Part shown: one piece after another, positions 25,311-34,843 of the stretch
Numbering within the stretch: the stretch's first letter is position 1
Layout of the letters: the number at the start of each line of letters is the position of its first letter
Assembly: GCF_916858675.1 (NCBI RefSeq)
Contig: NZ_CAKASM010000025.1
Span: forward strand, 1-52,360
Direction of reading: 5' to 3'
From: Sphingomonas sp. Leaf21
GTDB lineage: Bacteria; Pseudomonadota; Alphaproteobacteria; Sphingomonadales; Sphingomonadaceae
DNA: 52,360 nucleotides
The notes under the pieces: model-generated
The model's database searches: none
Told to the model about the DNA's origin: nothing
The model's input: only the letters and a program-made list of their open reading frames with translations
Program-made: the position numbers and the translations under genes

Positions 25311-26888
25311 ATGACCGCTTCCGATATCCTGATCGTCGGGTCGGGCGCGGCCGGGCTGACCGCCGCGCTCAACCTTGCCGATCGGTTCAAGGTCACCGTC
25401 CTGGCCAAGGGCAAGATGAACGAGGGCTCGACCGCCTGGGCGCAGGGGGGAATCGCCGCGGTGCTCGAACCCGGCGACACGTTCGACAGCCATATCGAGG
25501 ACACGATGGTCGCGGGCGCCGGTCTCAACGACCGCGCCACCGTCGAGTTCGTGGTCGAGAACGCGCCCGCCGCGATCGACCGGTTGCAGAAGCTGGGCGT
25601 ACCCTTCGCGACCGAGGGCAACATGCTGCATCTGACCCGCGAGGGCGGGCATTCGCACCGGCGCATCGTCCATGTCGCGGATGCCACGGGCTGGGCGGTA
25701 CTCGACGCGCTGCTCCGCGCCGCCGACGCACATCCCAACATCACCATGGTCCCCGACCAGGTCGCGATCGACCTGGCGACCAGCCGCCACGAGATGCGCT
25801 ATTCGGGGGCGGGCCATGTCTGGGGCATCTATGCCGTCGACCGGCGCACGGGACGCGTGGTGCTGCACAAGGCGCGCGCGACGATCCTGGCGACCGGCGG
25901 GGCGGGCCGCACCTATCAATTCTCCACCGCGCCCAAGGGGGCGACCGGTGACGGCATCGCGATGGCTTGGCGAGCGGGCGCGCGCGTCTCCAACATGGAG
26001 TTCATGCAGTTCCACCCGACCTGCCTCTACAACACCCAGGTCAAGAATTTCCTGATTACGGAGGCGGTTCGCGGCGAGGGCGGGCATTTGAAGATTCCCG
26101 AGACCGGCCACCGCTTCATGCCCGACCTCGACCCGCGCGCCGAGCTGGCACCGCGCGATATCGTGGCGCGCGCGATCGATCATGAGATCAAGCGGCTGGG
26201 CCTGGATTACGTCCATCTCGACATCAGCCACCAGCCGCCCGCCTTCGTCCGCGAGCATTTCCCCAATATCCACGAAAAGCTGCTGAGCCTCGGCATCGAC
26301 ATGACGGTGCAGCCGATCCCGGTCGTCCCCGCCCAGCACTATACCTGCGGCGGCGTCATCGTCGATCGCGACGGACGTACCGACCTGCCCGGCCTCTATG
26401 CGGCGGGCGAGGTGACCCAGTCGGGCCTGCACGGCGCCAACCGCCTGGCGTCCAATTCCCTGCTGGAATGCTTCGTCTATGGCGAGGCGTGCGCCGACCA
26501 TATCGCGGCGCACTGGGACGACCTCCCCCCGCCCCCCTCGATCCGCCCCTGGGACGAAAGCCGCGTCACCGATTCGGACGAAGAGGTGGTCATCAAGCAG
26601 AACTGGACCGAGATCCGCCGCTTCATGTGGAATTATGTCGGCATCGTGCGCACCACCAAGCGACTGGAACGCGCGCAGCATCGGATCCGGATGCTGACCG
26701 AGGAGGTGAACGACTATTACGGCCATTTCCGCGTCACCCCCGACCTGATCGAGCTGCGCAACCTGCTCCAGACCGCCGAGCTGATCGTCCGCTGCGCCCT
26801 GCATCGCAAGGAAAGCCGCGGACTCCACTATACGCTCGACTATCCCGAGACGCTGCCCGACGCCGTCGACACGATCCTGATCCCGTAG
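25311..26888 (+). CDS. nadB: L-aspartate oxidase
   Basis: A 525-residue FAD enzyme that oxidises aspartate to iminoaspartate, the first step of de novo NAD synthesis. The FAD site is ILIVGSGAAGLTAALNLA at residues 6-23, and STAWAQGGIAAVL, EGGHSHRRIVHVADATG, FMQFHPTCLY, EAVRGEGGHL and HYTCGGVIVD are family marks shared with fumarate reductase/succinate dehydrogenase flavoproteins. The ATG at 25311 follows GAAGGAG by 8 bases. nadA and nadC are not adjacent. Confidence 0.96.
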   Translation: MTASDILIVGSGAAGLTAALNLADRFKVTVLAKGKMNEGSTAWAQGGIAAVLEPGDTFDSHIEDTMVAGAGLNDRATVEFVVENAPAAIDRLQKLGVPFATEGNMLHLTREGGHSHRRIVHVADATGWAVLDALLRAADAHPNITMVPDQVAIDLATSRHEMRYSGAGHVWGIYAVDRRTGRVVLHKARATILATGGAGRTYQFSTAPKGATGDGIAMAWRAGARVSNMEFMQFHPTCLYNTQVKNFLITEAVRGEGGHLKIPETGHRFMPDLDPRAELAPRDIVARAIDHEIKRLGLDYVHLDISHQPPAFVREHFPNIHEKLLSLGIDMTVQPIPVVPAQHYTCGGVIVDRDGRTDLPGLYAAGEVTQSGLHGANRLASNSLLECFVYGEACADHIAAHWDDLPPPPSIRPWDESRVTDSDEEVVIKQNWTEIRRFMWNYVGIVRTTKRLERAQHRIRMLTEEVNDYYGHFRVTPDLIELRNLLQTAELIVRCALHRKESRGLHYTLDYPETLPDAVDTILIP

Positions 26889-27101
26889 CGTCGGGTGGCG
26901 TGGGGACACCGCCGTCATCCCCCCCGTAAGCCTTTCCTGGCGAAAGTCCCTGCCAGGGGAGGACACGATCCATGGCCGATCCCGCAGCATCACAGCAGGT
27001 TTCACGGTTTGTCGCGGGATCACCGCCGTTCATCGCAACCGGCTATCCGGGGGATTTCGCAGGGCGGGTCGTCGCGTCAGGATCGGCGGGTGCAGCGGGG
27101 T

Positions 27102-28241
27102 ATGGCGGTGACGAAGCGTGGATTGATCGGTTGGCGGCGCAACGCCTGTGCCGCGGCCTTTCTCCTGGCGCTGTCGGCATGTGGCACCGATACGCGGCCG
27201 GGCGGCTCCACCCATGCGAACGGGCGGCCCGATCCCGCCCCGATGGTGTCGATGGCGCTCCCCCCGGCAAGCCCCAGTCGCGCCCCCGCCCCGCCGAGTG
27301 GGCTGGTCGACGAGATCGCGCGGCTGTCCGCCGGGTTCAGCGGCAAGAAGGGGATCGCGATACGCGCGGTCGATGACGGCTGGACCGTCGAATCAGGCGG
27401 GCGCCAGCGCCTGCCGCAGCAATCGGTTTCCAAGCTGTGGGTCGCGATGACCTTGCTCTCGCTGCGCGATCAGGGTCGCGCCCGGCTGGACGAGCCGCTG
27501 GTCGTTCGCCCTGAGGACCTGACCCTGTTCCATCAGCCGATCGCGATGCTGGTGAAGGGCGACGGCTATCACACCACGGTCGGCGAGCTGATGACCCGCG
27601 CGCTGACCCAGAGCGACAACACCGCGAACGATCGCCTGCTGACCTATGTCGGCGGTCCCGACGCGGTGCGCGCGATGATCGCCGCCAAGCGGCTGGGCGA
27701 TATCCGCTTCGGTCCGGGCGAAAGGCTGCTCCAGGCGAAGACGGCGGGTCTCACCTGGCAACCCGCCTTCGCGTTGGCGGGGGCGTTCCAGGCGGCGCGC
27801 AACCGGCTCGATCCGGCGGCACGGACGGCGGCGCTCGACGCCTATGTGAGTGATCCGCCCGATGGCGCGGCGCCGATCGCCATCGCCGATGCGCTCGCCC
27901 GGCTGGCGCGCGGCGAGCTGTTGTCGGAGACCTCGACCCGCATCCTGCTCGATACGATGGAGGCCTCGCGCACCGGCCATGCCCGGCTGCGCGCCGCGAT
28001 CCCCGCCGACTGGAAGATCGCGCACAAGACGGGAACCGGCCAGGATCTGGGCCGCCGCAATGCGGGCTTCAACGATGTCGGCCTGCTGACCGCCCCCGAC
28101 GGTCGCCGCTTCGCCATCGCGGTGATGATCGGCGACACCACCGAGGATATCCGCCAGCGCCAGTTGCTGATCCAGGATGTCGCGGCAGCGGTGGCGCGCC
28201 ACGCCGGTCCGCCGCGCGGGCCAGTGGCGGTGGCGAATTGA
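27102..28241 (+). CDS. Beta-lactamase-like serine hydrolase, lipoprotein
   Basis: A 379-residue exported protein of the class A beta-lactamase / penicillin-binding superfamily. A lipobox LLALSAC puts the lipid-modified Cys at residue 27. Motif 1 is SVSK at 108-111, motif 2 SDN at 171-173 and motif 3 KTG at 309-311; all three are intact. The gap between motifs 2 and 3 is about 35 residues longer than in TEM, and no clear E166-x-x-x-N motif is seen, so it may be a slow or non-beta-lactam hydrolase. Substrate unproven. ATG at 27102 chosen; GTG at 27108 is an alternative. It has its own upstream gap of 213 bases. Confidence 0.8.
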   Translation: MAVTKRGLIGWRRNACAAAFLLALSACGTDTRPGGSTHANGRPDPAPMVSMALPPASPSRAPAPPSGLVDEIARLSAGFSGKKGIAIRAVDDGWTVESGGRQRLPQQSVSKLWVAMTLLSLRDQGRARLDEPLVVRPEDLTLFHQPIAMLVKGDGYHTTVGELMTRALTQSDNTANDRLLTYVGGPDAVRAMIAAKRLGDIRFGPGERLLQAKTAGLTWQPAFALAGAFQAARNRLDPAARTAALDAYVSDPPDGAAPIAIADALARLARGELLSETSTRILLDTMEASRTGHARLRAAIPADWKIAHKTGTGQDLGRRNAGFNDVGLLTAPDGRRFAIAVMIGDTTEDIRQRQLLIQDVAAAVARHAGPPRGPVAVAN

Positions 28242-28250
28242 CCCGAGCGC

Positions 28251-28274
28251 CGTCGCGCGCACCGTCGCGCGCAC
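28251..28274 (+). repeat. Tandem 12-base repeat, two units
   Basis: CGTCGCGCGCAC occurs twice in direct tandem, right after the beta-lactamase-like stop and before the polA upstream region. Two units only. Confidence 0.7.
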
Positions 28275-28320
28275 CGGGCGGGATCATTCGCCGATAACGT
28301 GGCGCATCGGCAACATTCCG

Positions 28321-28346
28321 GGAACGCCGTGATATCAGGGACTGTT
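28321..28346 (+). promoter_or_regulatory. Candidate EcfG-type promoter before polA
   Basis: GGAAC (28321-28325), then 17 bases, then TGTT (28343-28346), one mismatch from the GGAAC-N16/17-CGTT pattern of the alphaproteobacterial general stress sigma factor. The predicted start lies about 28 bases before the polA ATG. A single-site match of this length is weak evidence. Confidence 0.25.
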
Positions 28347-28370
28347 TAGCACCGCCCGCATCCGCTAAAC
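28344..28370. promoter_or_regulatory. Inverted repeat just before polA
   Basis: GTTTAGC and GCTAAAC are perfect 7-base inverted arms around 13 bases, ending ten bases before the polA start codon. No Shine-Dalgarno sequence is visible between it and the ATG. It may be an operator or a leader hairpin. Confidence 0.4.
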
Positions 28371-28380
28371 CGCGCTGGTC

Positions 28381-31152
28381 ATGCCCCATCTCTATCTCGT
28401 CGACGGCTCCGGCTATATCTTCCGCGCCTATCACCGCCTGCCGCCGCTGACCAACAAGCATGGCGAGCCGGTGGGGGCGGTGTACGGCTATACCACCATG
28501 TTGTGGAAGCTGGTGGACGAGATCAACGCCGCCGACGGGCCGACCCATATGGCGGTGGTGCTCGACAAGTCGTCCAAGACGTTCCGCAACGACATGTACG
28601 ACCAGTATAAGGCGCACCGCCCCCCGCCCCCGCCCGATCTGGTGCCGCAATTCCCGATGATCCGCGACGCCACCCGCGCCTTCTCGCTGCCGTGCATCGA
28701 GGAAGCCGGGCTGGAGGCCGACGACCTGATCGCCTGCTATGCCCGCGCCGCCATGGCGGAGGGGTGGCAGGTCACGATCGTCTCGGGCGACAAGGATCTG
28801 ATGCAGCTGGTCGAGGATGGCAGCCTCGACATGCTCGACACGATGAACAACCGCCGCCTGGGCGAAGCCTATGTCCAGGAGAAGTTCGGCGTCGGCCCGA
28901 AGCAGTTGGGCGATGTGCTCGCGCTGATGGGCGACAGCGTCGACAACGTGCCGGGCGTGCCGGGTGTCGGCCCCAAGACCGCCTCCAAGCTGATCGTCGA
29001 GCATGGCGACCTCGAATCGGTCCTCGCCGCCGCGCCCGAGATGAAGAAGGGCAAGCTTCGCGACAACCTGATCGAACATGCCGACAATGCGCGGCTGTCC
29101 AAGCGGCTGGTGACGCTGGAGTGCAACGCGCCGCTGCCGCAGACGCTGGAGACGCTGGCGCTGCACCCGAGCATTCCCGATGCGCCGCTTCGCGCCTTTC
29201 TCGAGCATCACGGCTTCCGCTCGCTGATCGCCAAGATGGGGCAGATCACCGAGGACGCTGCGCCCGTGCCGACCGGCGACACCGCCCCCGCCGCCCCGAT
29301 GGACGATGACGAGCCGTGTAATCTCGACGGCTACGTCACGGTGCAGGATCTCGACACGCTCGACCAGTGGGTGGCCGAAGCGCGGGCGCAGGGCTTTATC
29401 GCGATCGATACCGAGACCAGCTCGACCGACGCGACCCAGGCCGAACTGGTCGGGGTCAGCCTGTGCCTGTCGCCCAATAAGGCGTGCTACATCCCGCTCG
29501 GCCATGGCGGCAACGACCTGTTGTCCGAAGTGCCGGTGCAGATTCCGGTCGCGGCGGCCTTGGAGCGGATCAAGGCGCTGTGCGAGGACGCGTCGGTCCT
29601 GAAGATCGGTCAGAACCTGAAGTTCGACATGATCGTTCTGGGCGAGCGTGGCATCGCCATCGCGCCGCATGACGACACGATCGTGATGAGCTTCGACCTC
29701 GACGCCGGGCTTCACGGCCATGGCATGGACGAGCTGGCCGCGACTCATCTGTCGCACACCTGCCTCGCCTTCAAGGAGGTGGTCGGGACCGGCAAGAAGC
29801 AACTCGGTTTCCACGAGGTCGACCTCAAGCTCGCCACCCGCTACGCCGCCGAGGATGCCGACGTCACGCTGCGGCTGTGGAAGCGGTTCAAGGCGCGGCT
29901 GCCGATGGAGCAGGCGACACGCGTGTACGAGATGGTCGACCGGCCGCTCGTCCCGGTCATCGCGGGGATGGAGCGGCGCGGGATCAAGGTCGATCGCGAG
30001 CGCCTGTCGCAACTCTCGACCGAATTCGCCGGACAGATCGCCGCGCTGGAGGGCGAGATTCACGCTATGGCGGGCACCCCCTTCACCATCGGCAGCCCCA
30101 AGCAGCTTGGCGAGATCCTGTTCGACCGGCTCGGCCTGAAGGGCGGGCGCAAGGGCAAGTCGGGGGTCTATTCCACCGACGTGACCGAGCTGGAACGCCT
30201 GGCCCGCGACGGCGGCGAGGCGGCGGAGATCGTGCGCAAGATCCTCGAATGGCGCCAGCTTTCCAAGCTGAAGAGTACCTATACCGACGCGCTGCAGGCG
30301 CAGATCAATCCGAAGACGGGGCGCGTCCATACCAGCTACAGCCTGACCGGCGCGCAGACCGGGCGGCTATCCTCGACCGAGCCCAATCTCCAGAACATTC
30401 CGATCCGTACCGAGGTCGGGCGGCAGTTGCGCGAGGCATTCATCGCCGAGGACGGCCATGTCCTGATCGCCGCCGACTATTCGCAGATCGAATTGCGGCT
30501 GGCCGCGCACATGGCCGATGTCCCCGCGCTGCGCGACGCGTTCGCCAATGGCGACGACATCCACAGCCTGACCGCCAAGGAGCTGTTCGGCGAGGTCAAT
30601 CGCGACACGCGCGGGCGCGCCAAGACGATCAACTTCGCCATCCTCTACGGCATTTCGCGCTGGGGCCTGGCAGGTCGCCTCGACGTGTCGGCGGACGAGG
30701 CGCAAGCCATGATCGACCGCTATTTCGAGCGTTTCCCCGGCATCAACCGCTATATCGCCGAGACGCTGTCGAGCGTGCGCGAGAAGGGCTTCACCGAGAC
30801 CCTGTTCGGCCGCAAGACGCATTTCCCGCGCATCGCCTCGCGCAACCAGGGCGAACGGCAGGGGGCCGAGCGCGCCGCGATCAACGCGCCGATCCAGGGG
30901 ACCAGCGCCGACATCATCAAGCGCGCCATGGTCCGCATGGAACCCGCCCTCGCCGCCGCCGGACTCGGCCATGTGCGGATGCTGCTCCAGGTCCACGACG
31001 AACTGGTGTTCGAGGCACCCGAGGCGGATGCGGAAGCCGCCGGTGCGGTCATCCGCGACGTGATGGCGGGCGCCGCCGAACCGGCGGTCGAACTCTCGGT
31101 GCCACTCGGCGTCGAGGTCGGCTTCGGCAAGAGCTGGGGCGCGGCGCATTGA
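28381..31152 (+). CDS. polA: DNA polymerase I
   Basis: A 923-residue repair and Okazaki-fragment polymerase with all three activities. Residues 1-290 are the 5'-3' flap nuclease (LYLVDGSGYIFRAYH, GLEADDLIACYAR, DKDLMQLV, GDSVDNVPGVPGVGPKTA). The 3'-5' proofreading domain is intact: D343 and E345 in IAIDTETSS, NLKFDM, and YAAEDADVT. The polymerase has motif A DYSQIELRLAAH at about 699, motif B with RAKTINFAILYGIS, and motif C VHDELVFE (H872-D873-E874). The start gives the standard N-terminus, though no ribosome binding site is seen upstream. Monocistronic. Confidence 0.97.
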   Translation: MPHLYLVDGSGYIFRAYHRLPPLTNKHGEPVGAVYGYTTMLWKLVDEINAADGPTHMAVVLDKSSKTFRNDMYDQYKAHRPPPPPDLVPQFPMIRDATRAFSLPCIEEAGLEADDLIACYARAAMAEGWQVTIVSGDKDLMQLVEDGSLDMLDTMNNRRLGEAYVQEKFGVGPKQLGDVLALMGDSVDNVPGVPGVGPKTASKLIVEHGDLESVLAAAPEMKKGKLRDNLIEHADNARLSKRLVTLECNAPLPQTLETLALHPSIPDAPLRAFLEHHGFRSLIAKMGQITEDAAPVPTGDTAPAAPMDDDEPCNLDGYVTVQDLDTLDQWVAEARAQGFIAIDTETSSTDATQAELVGVSLCLSPNKACYIPLGHGGNDLLSEVPVQIPVAAALERIKALCEDASVLKIGQNLKFDMIVLGERGIAIAPHDDTIVMSFDLDAGLHGHGMDELAATHLSHTCLAFKEVVGTGKKQLGFHEVDLKLATRYAAEDADVTLRLWKRFKARLPMEQATRVYEMVDRPLVPVIAGMERRGIKVDRERLSQLSTEFAGQIAALEGEIHAMAGTPFTIGSPKQLGEILFDRLGLKGGRKGKSGVYSTDVTELERLARDGGEAAEIVRKILEWRQLSKLKSTYTDALQAQINPKTGRVHTSYSLTGAQTGRLSSTEPNLQNIPIRTEVGRQLREAFIAEDGHVLIAADYSQIELRLAAHMADVPALRDAFANGDDIHSLTAKELFGEVNRDTRGRAKTINFAILYGISRWGLAGRLDVSADEAQAMIDRYFERFPGINRYIAETLSSVREKGFTETLFGRKTHFPRIASRNQGERQGAERAAINAPIQGTSADIIKRAMVRMEPALAAAGLGHVRMLLQVHDELVFEAPEADAEAAGAVIRDVMAGAAEPAVELSVPLGVEVGFGKSWGAAH

Positions 31153-31166
31153 TCCACACTACCCTC

Positions 31167-31318
31167 ACCCCCGTTCCGCCCCGGGCCATGCCTGGGGAAG
31201 CGGACCATGGCGATAGCCATGGTGGAGGGGCGCGCCGGTCCGACAGGGCGCTAGTCCTCTCCACCGGTGCCCCCCCTGCGTCAGGCCCGCGGCCTGCCAC
31301 CTCCCCTTACGGGGGAGC
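31167..31318 (+). repeat. REPIN-like repeat, family B copy 1
   Basis: An imperfect outer hairpin CCCCGGGCCATGCCTGGGG is followed by GGACCATGGCGATAGCCATG-GTGGAGGGG (inner stem 1: CCATGGC/GCCATGG). Then come about 70 bases, GTCAGGCCCGCGGCCTGCC (inner stem 2: CAGGCC/GGCCTG), and ACCTCCCCTTACGGGGGAG. It lies between polA and the flippase gene. Confidence 0.75.
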
Positions 31319-31345
31319 AAAGAATCCAAGGCACCGCGCCCGCTG

Positions 31346-32860
31346 ATGGCTCAAAGCCAGGACATCGACACGCTCGCCAAGGGCGGGCGGACCAACATCG
31401 CGGGATTCATCCTGCGGCTGGCGGCGCGCATCCCGTTTCTGTTCATCGCGGGCCGCATCTATGGTCCCGACCTGGTCGGGCGCTTCGCCATCGCGGTGGT
31501 GGTGGTCGAACTGGCCGCGCTGGTCGCGACGCTGGGGATGAAGCGCGGGCTGGCGCAGGCGCTCGCCTCGACCGACAGGCCGCATGTCCATGTCGTATGG
31601 GATGCGATGGCGCTGGCCGCGCTCGCCTCGGTCACCGCGAGCGCCATCTTATGGTCCTTTCCCGAGCTTCTCTATCCCAATAGCGCGATCAGCGGCCTCG
31701 ACCGCTGGCTGCCCTGCATCATCGTCGCGGTCGCCTGGTCGGACGTCAGCCTGGCAGCGCTCGCCTATCGGTTGAACGTCAAGGCGACCGTCACCGCGCG
31801 CGCGGTGGTCGAGCCCTGGACGATCTCGATCGCGGCCTGGGTGTTTTCCTTCTTCACCATCCGCGACGGGCTGGTCCTGTCCTATGTCGCCTCGATGACC
31901 GCCGCGCTGATCGCCAGCCTGGTGCCGTTCCTGCGCAGCTATGGCCTGCCCTTCGGCTGGACACCGCGCCTCGCCGCCGTCTTCGCGCTGGCCCGCGCCA
32001 ATGCGCCGCTCGCCGGGGCCGATGCGCTGGAATGGGGCACGCGCAACGTCGACCGCTTCATCCTGGGCGTGATGTTCGAACCGCGCATCGTCGGCATCTA
32101 CTATATGGCGCAGCAGGTCGCCTCGCTGCCGCAGAAGCTGAAGACCAGCTTCGACCCGATCCTGGGCCCGGTCATCACACAGAGCCTGGCGAACGGCGAC
32201 ATGGCCGCGATCGCGCGGCAGGTGCGGCAGGTGGCCTTCTGGATCATGGCGGCGCAGGGCTGCCTGGCGCTGATGGGATCGATTCCGGGCGAGGGCGTGA
32301 TGGGCGTGGTCGGCCCGCAATTCGTCTCGGGCACCGCCGCGCTCGCCTTCCTGCTGTTCGCCGAAGTGCTGGCCTCCACCGGTGCGGTATGCGAATCGGC
32401 GCTGGTCTATACCGCGCGGCATCGCAACCTGATGATCTCGATCGCGATGCTGGGGGTGCAGATCGCGTTGAGCTTCGCGCTGATCCTAGGAATGCGCAGG
32501 CTCGGCTGGCCCGAGACCTGGGCGGCGGCGGGCCCGGCGGTGGCGCTGGCGATGAGCGTCACCATGACCTCGGTGATCAAGGCGCGGGTGCTGTCGAGGA
32601 TATTGAAGGCCCCGGTCTCGCCGTTCCGCTGGCCGCTGGTCTGGGCGGCGGTGGCGGCGGCGGTCGTGGGGGGCATCTTCACGCTGCTGCCCAAGCGGCT
32701 GGAATGGGCCGAGCTGTTGTTCGGCGAGCCCGCCATCGCGGCGACCTATCTGCTGATCCTGTGGCGCTGGGCCTTCGGGACGGCGGACCGCGCGTTGTTC
32801 GGAAAGGCGCCGAGCGCGGAAGAGGCGACGCTGCCCAATGCGGGCGGGATCACGCGGTAA
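31346..32860 (+). CDS. Polysaccharide/oligosaccharide flippase (Wzx-like)
   Basis: A 504-residue integral membrane protein of the polysaccharide transporter (MOP) superfamily, with about fourteen hydrophobic segments. The N-terminus has [31 protein letters not shown], and the middle [27 protein letters not shown], the expected pattern for Wzx-type flippases that move lipid-linked sugars across the inner membrane. No polysaccharide synthesis genes adjoin it, so its cargo is unknown; the heparinase-like gene 2 kb away might belong to the same surface sugar pathway. It is flanked on both sides by family B repeats. Confidence 0.82.
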   Translation: MAQSQDIDTLAKGGRTNIAGFILRLAARIPFLFIAGRIYGPDLVGRFAIAVVVVELAALVATLGMKRGLAQALASTDRPHVHVVWDAMALAALASVTASAILWSFPELLYPNSAISGLDRWLPCIIVAVAWSDVSLAALAYRLNVKATVTARAVVEPWTISIAAWVFSFFTIRDGLVLSYVASMTAALIASLVPFLRSYGLPFGWTPRLAAVFALARANAPLAGADALEWGTRNVDRFILGVMFEPRIVGIYYMAQQVASLPQKLKTSFDPILGPVITQSLANGDMAAIARQVRQVAFWIMAAQGCLALMGSIPGEGVMGVVGPQFVSGTAALAFLLFAEVLASTGAVCESALVYTARHRNLMISIAMLGVQIALSFALILGMRRLGWPETWAAAGPAVALAMSVTMTSVIKARVLSRILKAPVSPFRWPLVWAAVAAAVVGGIFTLLPKRLEWAELLFGEPAIAATYLLILWRWAFGTADRALFGKAPSAEEATLPNAGGITR

Positions 32861-32866
32861 AAAATC

Positions 32867-33000
32867 CTCCCCGGCACGGGGAGGGGGACCACCCGAAGGG
32901 TGGTGGAGGGGGCTTGCGGCCAGGTACGTCCCTAGACGTCTCTGGCCGAAGCCCCCCTCCGTCAGCGCTGCGCGCTGCCACCTCCCCGTACCGGGGAGGA
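32867..33000 (+). repeat. REPIN-like repeat, family B copy 2
   Basis: Outer hairpin CCTCCCCGGCACGGGGAGG, then GGACCACCCGAAGGGTGGTG with GAGGGGG (inner stem 1: CCACCC/GGGTGG). Then about 45 bases, GTCAGCGCTGCGCGCTGCC (inner stem 2: CAGCGC/GCGCTG), and ACCTCCCCGTACCGGGGAGG. It lies between the convergent flippase and purH genes and could also terminate them, as the flippase stop is followed by A-tract on one side. Confidence 0.8.
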
Positions 33001-33005
33001 TCGAC

Positions 33006-34625
33006 TCAGTGCCGGAAGTGGCGCATCCCGGTGAACACCATCGCGAGGCCCGCTTCGTCCGCCGCCGCGATGACCTCGTCGTCGCGGATCGAGCCGCCCG
33101 GCTGGATCACCGCCGTCGCGCCCGCCTCGACCGCCGCGAGCAGGCCGTCGGCGAAGGGGAAGAAGGCATCCGACGCGACCGCCGAACCGATGGTGCGCGG
33201 CTCCGCCCAGCCGGCCTTCTCGGCGGCATCCTTGGCCTTCCACGCGGCGATGCGCGCCGATTCCAGTCGGTTCATCTGGCCCGCGCCGACACCCGCGGTC
33301 GAGCCGCCCTTGGCATAGACGATCGCGTTCGACTTCACATGCTTGGCCACCGTCCAGGCGAAGCGGCAATCGGCCAGCTCCTGCTCGGTAGGCGCGCGCC
33401 TGGTCACGACCGTCAGCATATCGTCGGTCAGGCGGCCATTGTCGCGGCTCTGGACCAGCAGGCCGCCCGCGATCGACTTCATCATCAGGCCCGGCCGCGA
33501 GGGGTTGGGCAGTTCGCCCGACAGCAGCAGGCGCAGGTTCTTCTTGCGCGCGAAGATCGCGCGCGCTTCCGGCGATGCATCCGGGGCCACCACCACCTCG
33601 GTGAAGATGCCCGAGATCGCGTCCGCCGTCTCGGCGTCGAGCGGACGGTTGCAGGCGATGATGCCGCCGAACGCCGACACCGTGTCGCAGGCAAAGGCCG
33701 CCTGATAGGCCTCGAGCAGCGTCGCGCCGCTCGCCACGCCGCAGGGGTTGGCATGCTTGACGATCACCACGGTCGGCGGGCCGTCGAGGAACTCGCTGAC
33801 CAGCTCCAGCGCGGCGTCGGCGTCGTTGAGGTTGTTGTAGCTGAGCGCCTTGCCCTGCAACTGCTCGGCCTGGGCGATGCCCTGCCCGCCCCGCTGCGGC
33901 AAATAGAGCGCGGCGACCTGATGCGGGTTCTCGCCATAGCGCAGCGTCTCGGGATGCCTGGTGAAGGCGAGCGGCAGCGTCGCCGGAAAGGCCTCGCCCT
34001 GGTCGGCGAAGGCGAACCACTGGGCGATCGCCGAATCATAGGCGGCGGTCGCGGCAAAGGCCTTGGCGGCGAGGCGCTGGCGGGTCTTCAGCGTCGAGGC
34101 ACCGTCATTCGCCGCCAGTTCGGCCAGGAAGTCGGCATAATCGGCCGGGTCGGTCAGGATCGACACATAGCCGTGGTTCTTCGCGGCCGAACGGACCATC
34201 GACGGGCCGCCGATATCGATATTCTCGATGATCTCGGGCCGCTCCGCGCCCTTCGCGACCGTCTGCTGGAAGGGGTAGAGGTTCACGACGACCAGGTCGA
34301 TCGCACCGATGCCATGTTCGGTCATCGCGGCGGCATGGGCGGGGTCGTCGCGCACCGCGAGCAGGCCGCCATGGACCATCGGGTGCAGCGTCTTGACCCG
34401 GCCGTCCATCATCTCGGGGAAGTTCGTGACCTCCGAAATGTCGCGCACGGGAAGCCCCGCATCGCGGATCGCCTTGGCGGTGCCGCCGGTCGAGACCAGA
34501 TCGACCCCCCGCTCCGCCAGCGCGCGCGCCAGGTCGATGACGCCGGTCTTGTCGGATACAGACAGCAGCGCACGGCGGACCGGCACGGTATCGACGGAAA
34601 TAGCGGTGGGGAGCGAAACGGCCAT
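33006..34625 (-). CDS. purH: Bifunctional AICAR transformylase / IMP cyclohydrolase
   Basis: A 539-residue enzyme for the last two steps of IMP synthesis. Residues about 1-200 are the methylglyoxal-synthase-like cyclohydrolase domain ([45 protein letters not shown]). The C-terminal AICAR formyltransferase has [26 protein letters not shown] with the catalytic Lys-His, and TAFGGII-like [13 protein letters not shown]. It is the last gene of a minus-strand run after the heparinase-like gene, separated from it by a family B repeat (219 bases). The order heparinase-like / purH is conserved in sphingomonads as far as I recall. Confidence 0.97.
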   Translation of the reverse strand: MAVSLPTAISVDTVPVRRALLSVSDKTGVIDLARALAERGVDLVSTGGTAKAIRDAGLPVRDISEVTNFPEMMDGRVKTLHPMVHGGLLAVRDDPAHAAAMTEHGIGAIDLVVVNLYPFQQTVAKGAERPEIIENIDIGGPSMVRSAAKNHGYVSILTDPADYADFLAELAANDGASTLKTRQRLAAKAFAATAAYDSAIAQWFAFADQGEAFPATLPLAFTRHPETLRYGENPHQVAALYLPQRGGQGIAQAEQLQGKALSYNNLNDADAALELVSEFLDGPPTVVIVKHANPCGVASGATLLEAYQAAFACDTVSAFGGIIACNRPLDAETADAISGIFTEVVVAPDASPEARAIFARKKNLRLLLSGELPNPSRPGLMMKSIAGGLLVQSRDNGRLTDDMLTVVTRRAPTEQELADCRFAWTVAKHVKSNAIVYAKGGSTAGVGAGQMNRLESARIAAWKAKDAAEKAGWAEPRTIGSAVASDAFFPFADGLLAAVEAGATAVIQPGGSIRDDEVIAAADEAGLAMVFTGMRHFRH

Positions 34626-34698
34626 CGGGCAGCGGGTCCTACATGCTGGGGGAGTTCGCCGACCCGATAGACTCCGATTCGCCGAAGCGCAAAATGTT

Positions 34699-34835
34699 CC
34701 TCCCCGGCACGGGGAGGTGGCAGCGACGTGGCAGGGCGAAGCCCTGACGGCGGGGGGGCTTCCTCATGCGATGCCCGTTGCGGCACTCTCCCCTCCACCA
34801 TGCTTCGCATGATCCCCCTCCCCGTGCCGGGGAGG
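34699..34835 (-). repeat. REPIN-like repeat, family B copy 3 (inverted)
   Basis: Opposite orientation to copies 1 and 2. On the minus strand it reads: outer hairpin CCTCCCCGGCACGGGGAGG, then GGATCATGCGAAGCATGGTG (inner stem 1: CATGC/GCATG), GAGGGGAG, about 45 bases, GTCAGGGCTTCGCCCTGCC (inner stem 2: CAGGGC/GCCCTG), and CACCTCCCCGTGCCGGGGAG. It lies between the heparinase-like stop and the purH start. Confidence 0.8.
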
Positions 34836-34843
34836 ACCATGAG

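Noticed and set aside
28069..30330. A 753-codon minus-strand frame antisense to polA.
   Set aside because: The polA frame on the other strand is complete and conserved; the antisense translation shows no known domain and no ribosome binding site.
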